Translations under genes and position numbers: made by a program
Notes under the pieces: model-generated
What the model saw: the letters and a program-made list of their open reading frames with translations, nothing else
Databases searched by the model: none
Told to the model about the DNA's origin: nothing
In this document: piece after piece, positions 5,768 through 6,011 of the stretch
Layout of the letters: the number at the start of each line of letters is the position of its first letter
Numbering within the stretch: position 1 is the stretch's first letter
Origin: Thermoplasmata archaeon
GTDB taxonomy: Archaea; Thermoplasmatota; Thermoplasmata; Thermoplasmatales; Thermoplasmataceae
NCBI GenBank assembly: GCA_021833045.1
Contig: JAKBGP010000145.1
Span: 1 to 6,011, forward strand
Reading direction: 5' to 3'
Length of the DNA: 6,011 nt

Positions 5768-5793
5768 ACCGAGGTAATCTCGAGTGTGGGACA

Positions 5794-5991
5794 CTATTCC
5801 TTTTTCTTTTCCTTCTTGAAAGTGCCATCATTTTTGGTGATTATCACATAGACTCTTCTGCCTATGTATCTTCTTGGAATGTCTGCCTTTCCCGACATTC
5901 CTATTGGTGTGACCGTCCTTTCAAGAAATCCCTCAATTTCATCCTCTGACAGGATCAACTTTCCGGTCTCAACTTCGAGTTTCCTAACCAT
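5794..5991 (-). CDS. DUF2080 transposase-associated protein (65 aa)
   Basis: From ATG 5991 the product is MVRKLEVETGKLILSEDEIE, followed by a core RTVTPIGMSGKADIPRRYIG (residues 27-46), then RRVYVIITKND and a lysine-rich tail. The core pattern 'R.V.P.G.SG...(I/V)P..(W/Y)IG..V.V' is that of DUF2080, a short archaeal family usually encoded beside an insertion-sequence transposase. The GX(S)G-(I/V)P arrangement resembles the AbrB/MazE swapped-hairpin DNA-binding fold, so a regulatory or DNA-binding role is plausible but is inference. The frame stays open upstream through GTG 5997 to the window edge, so the start could be GTG 5997 or lie outside; ATG 5991 best fits the family. A 20-bp palindrome covers the start. 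On the same strand downstream is a possible broken transposase start. Confidence 0.75.
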   Translation of the reverse strand: MVRKLEVETGKLILSEDEIEGFLERTVTPIGMSGKADIPRRYIGRRVYVIITKNDGTFKKEKKKE

Positions 5992-6004
5992 GTACACATG
6001 GTTA
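5985..6004. promoter_or_regulatory. Perfect inverted repeat across the DUF2080 start codon
   Basis: The arms TAACCATGT (5985-5993) and ACATGGTTA (5996-6004) are exact reverse complements separated by AC. The repeat spans both candidate starts (ATG 5991, GTG 5997). As DNA it is a good size for a dimeric repressor site; as RNA it could fold over the start codon with a four-base loop. Confidence 0.5.
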
Positions 6005-6011
6005 TCTATGG

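Noticed and set aside
5746..5949. A + strand frame opposite the DUF2080 gene.
   Set aside because: It is antisense to a well-supported family and has a phenylalanine/leucine-rich composition typical of the complement of lysine/glutamate codons.

Overview
The window reads as archaeal DNA, most likely from a Thermoplasmata-type organism (Thermoplasma/Ferroplasma/Cuniculiplasma-like). Reasons: TATA boxes sit about 25-31 bp upstream of start codons with essentially no 5' leader; TTG and GTG starts occur; GT-C-like and GT2 surface-glycan enzymes are typical of archaeal envelopes; and the flanking insertion-sequence debris looks archaeal. The genus is an inference from style, not from a marker gene.

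Layout. (1) 1-430 is mobile-element debris. The C-terminal 72 codons of an IS1634/IS4-like transposase lie on the + strand, facing a frameshifted N-terminal piece of a similar transposase on the - strand. (2) 430-480 is a compact divergent promoter. A perfectly palindromic TATA box lies equidistant from the start codon of the - strand transposase remnant and that of a small + strand gene. A second palindrome covers the predicted transcription start of the small gene. (3) 476-854 holds the 100-residue basic protein of unknown function and, overlapping its end, a 29-codon reading frame that may be the start of a truncated gene. (4) 933-5565 is an A+T-rich glycosyltransferase island: a GT2 enzyme on the - strand, then divergently a 912-residue polytopic membrane protein of GT-C/YfhO/arabinofuranosyltransferase type with a very large sequon-rich outer domain, then a second GT2 enzyme translationally coupled to it. 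(5) 5566-6011 is again mobile-element territory. A DUF2080 transposase-associated gene lies on the - strand, followed by what may be the first codons of its transposase, broken near the island edge.

How the genes may work together: the two GT2 enzymes would build a lipid-linked or protein-linked sugar on the cytoplasmic face from nucleotide sugars, while the large membrane protein would act outside the membrane on a polyprenyl-phosphate sugar or glycan. The likely product is a surface glycan (glycoprotein or glycolipid). The A+T-rich island between IS fragments on both sides suggests a variable, horizontally exchanged surface-glycan locus. No tRNA, rRNA or CRISPR array was seen.
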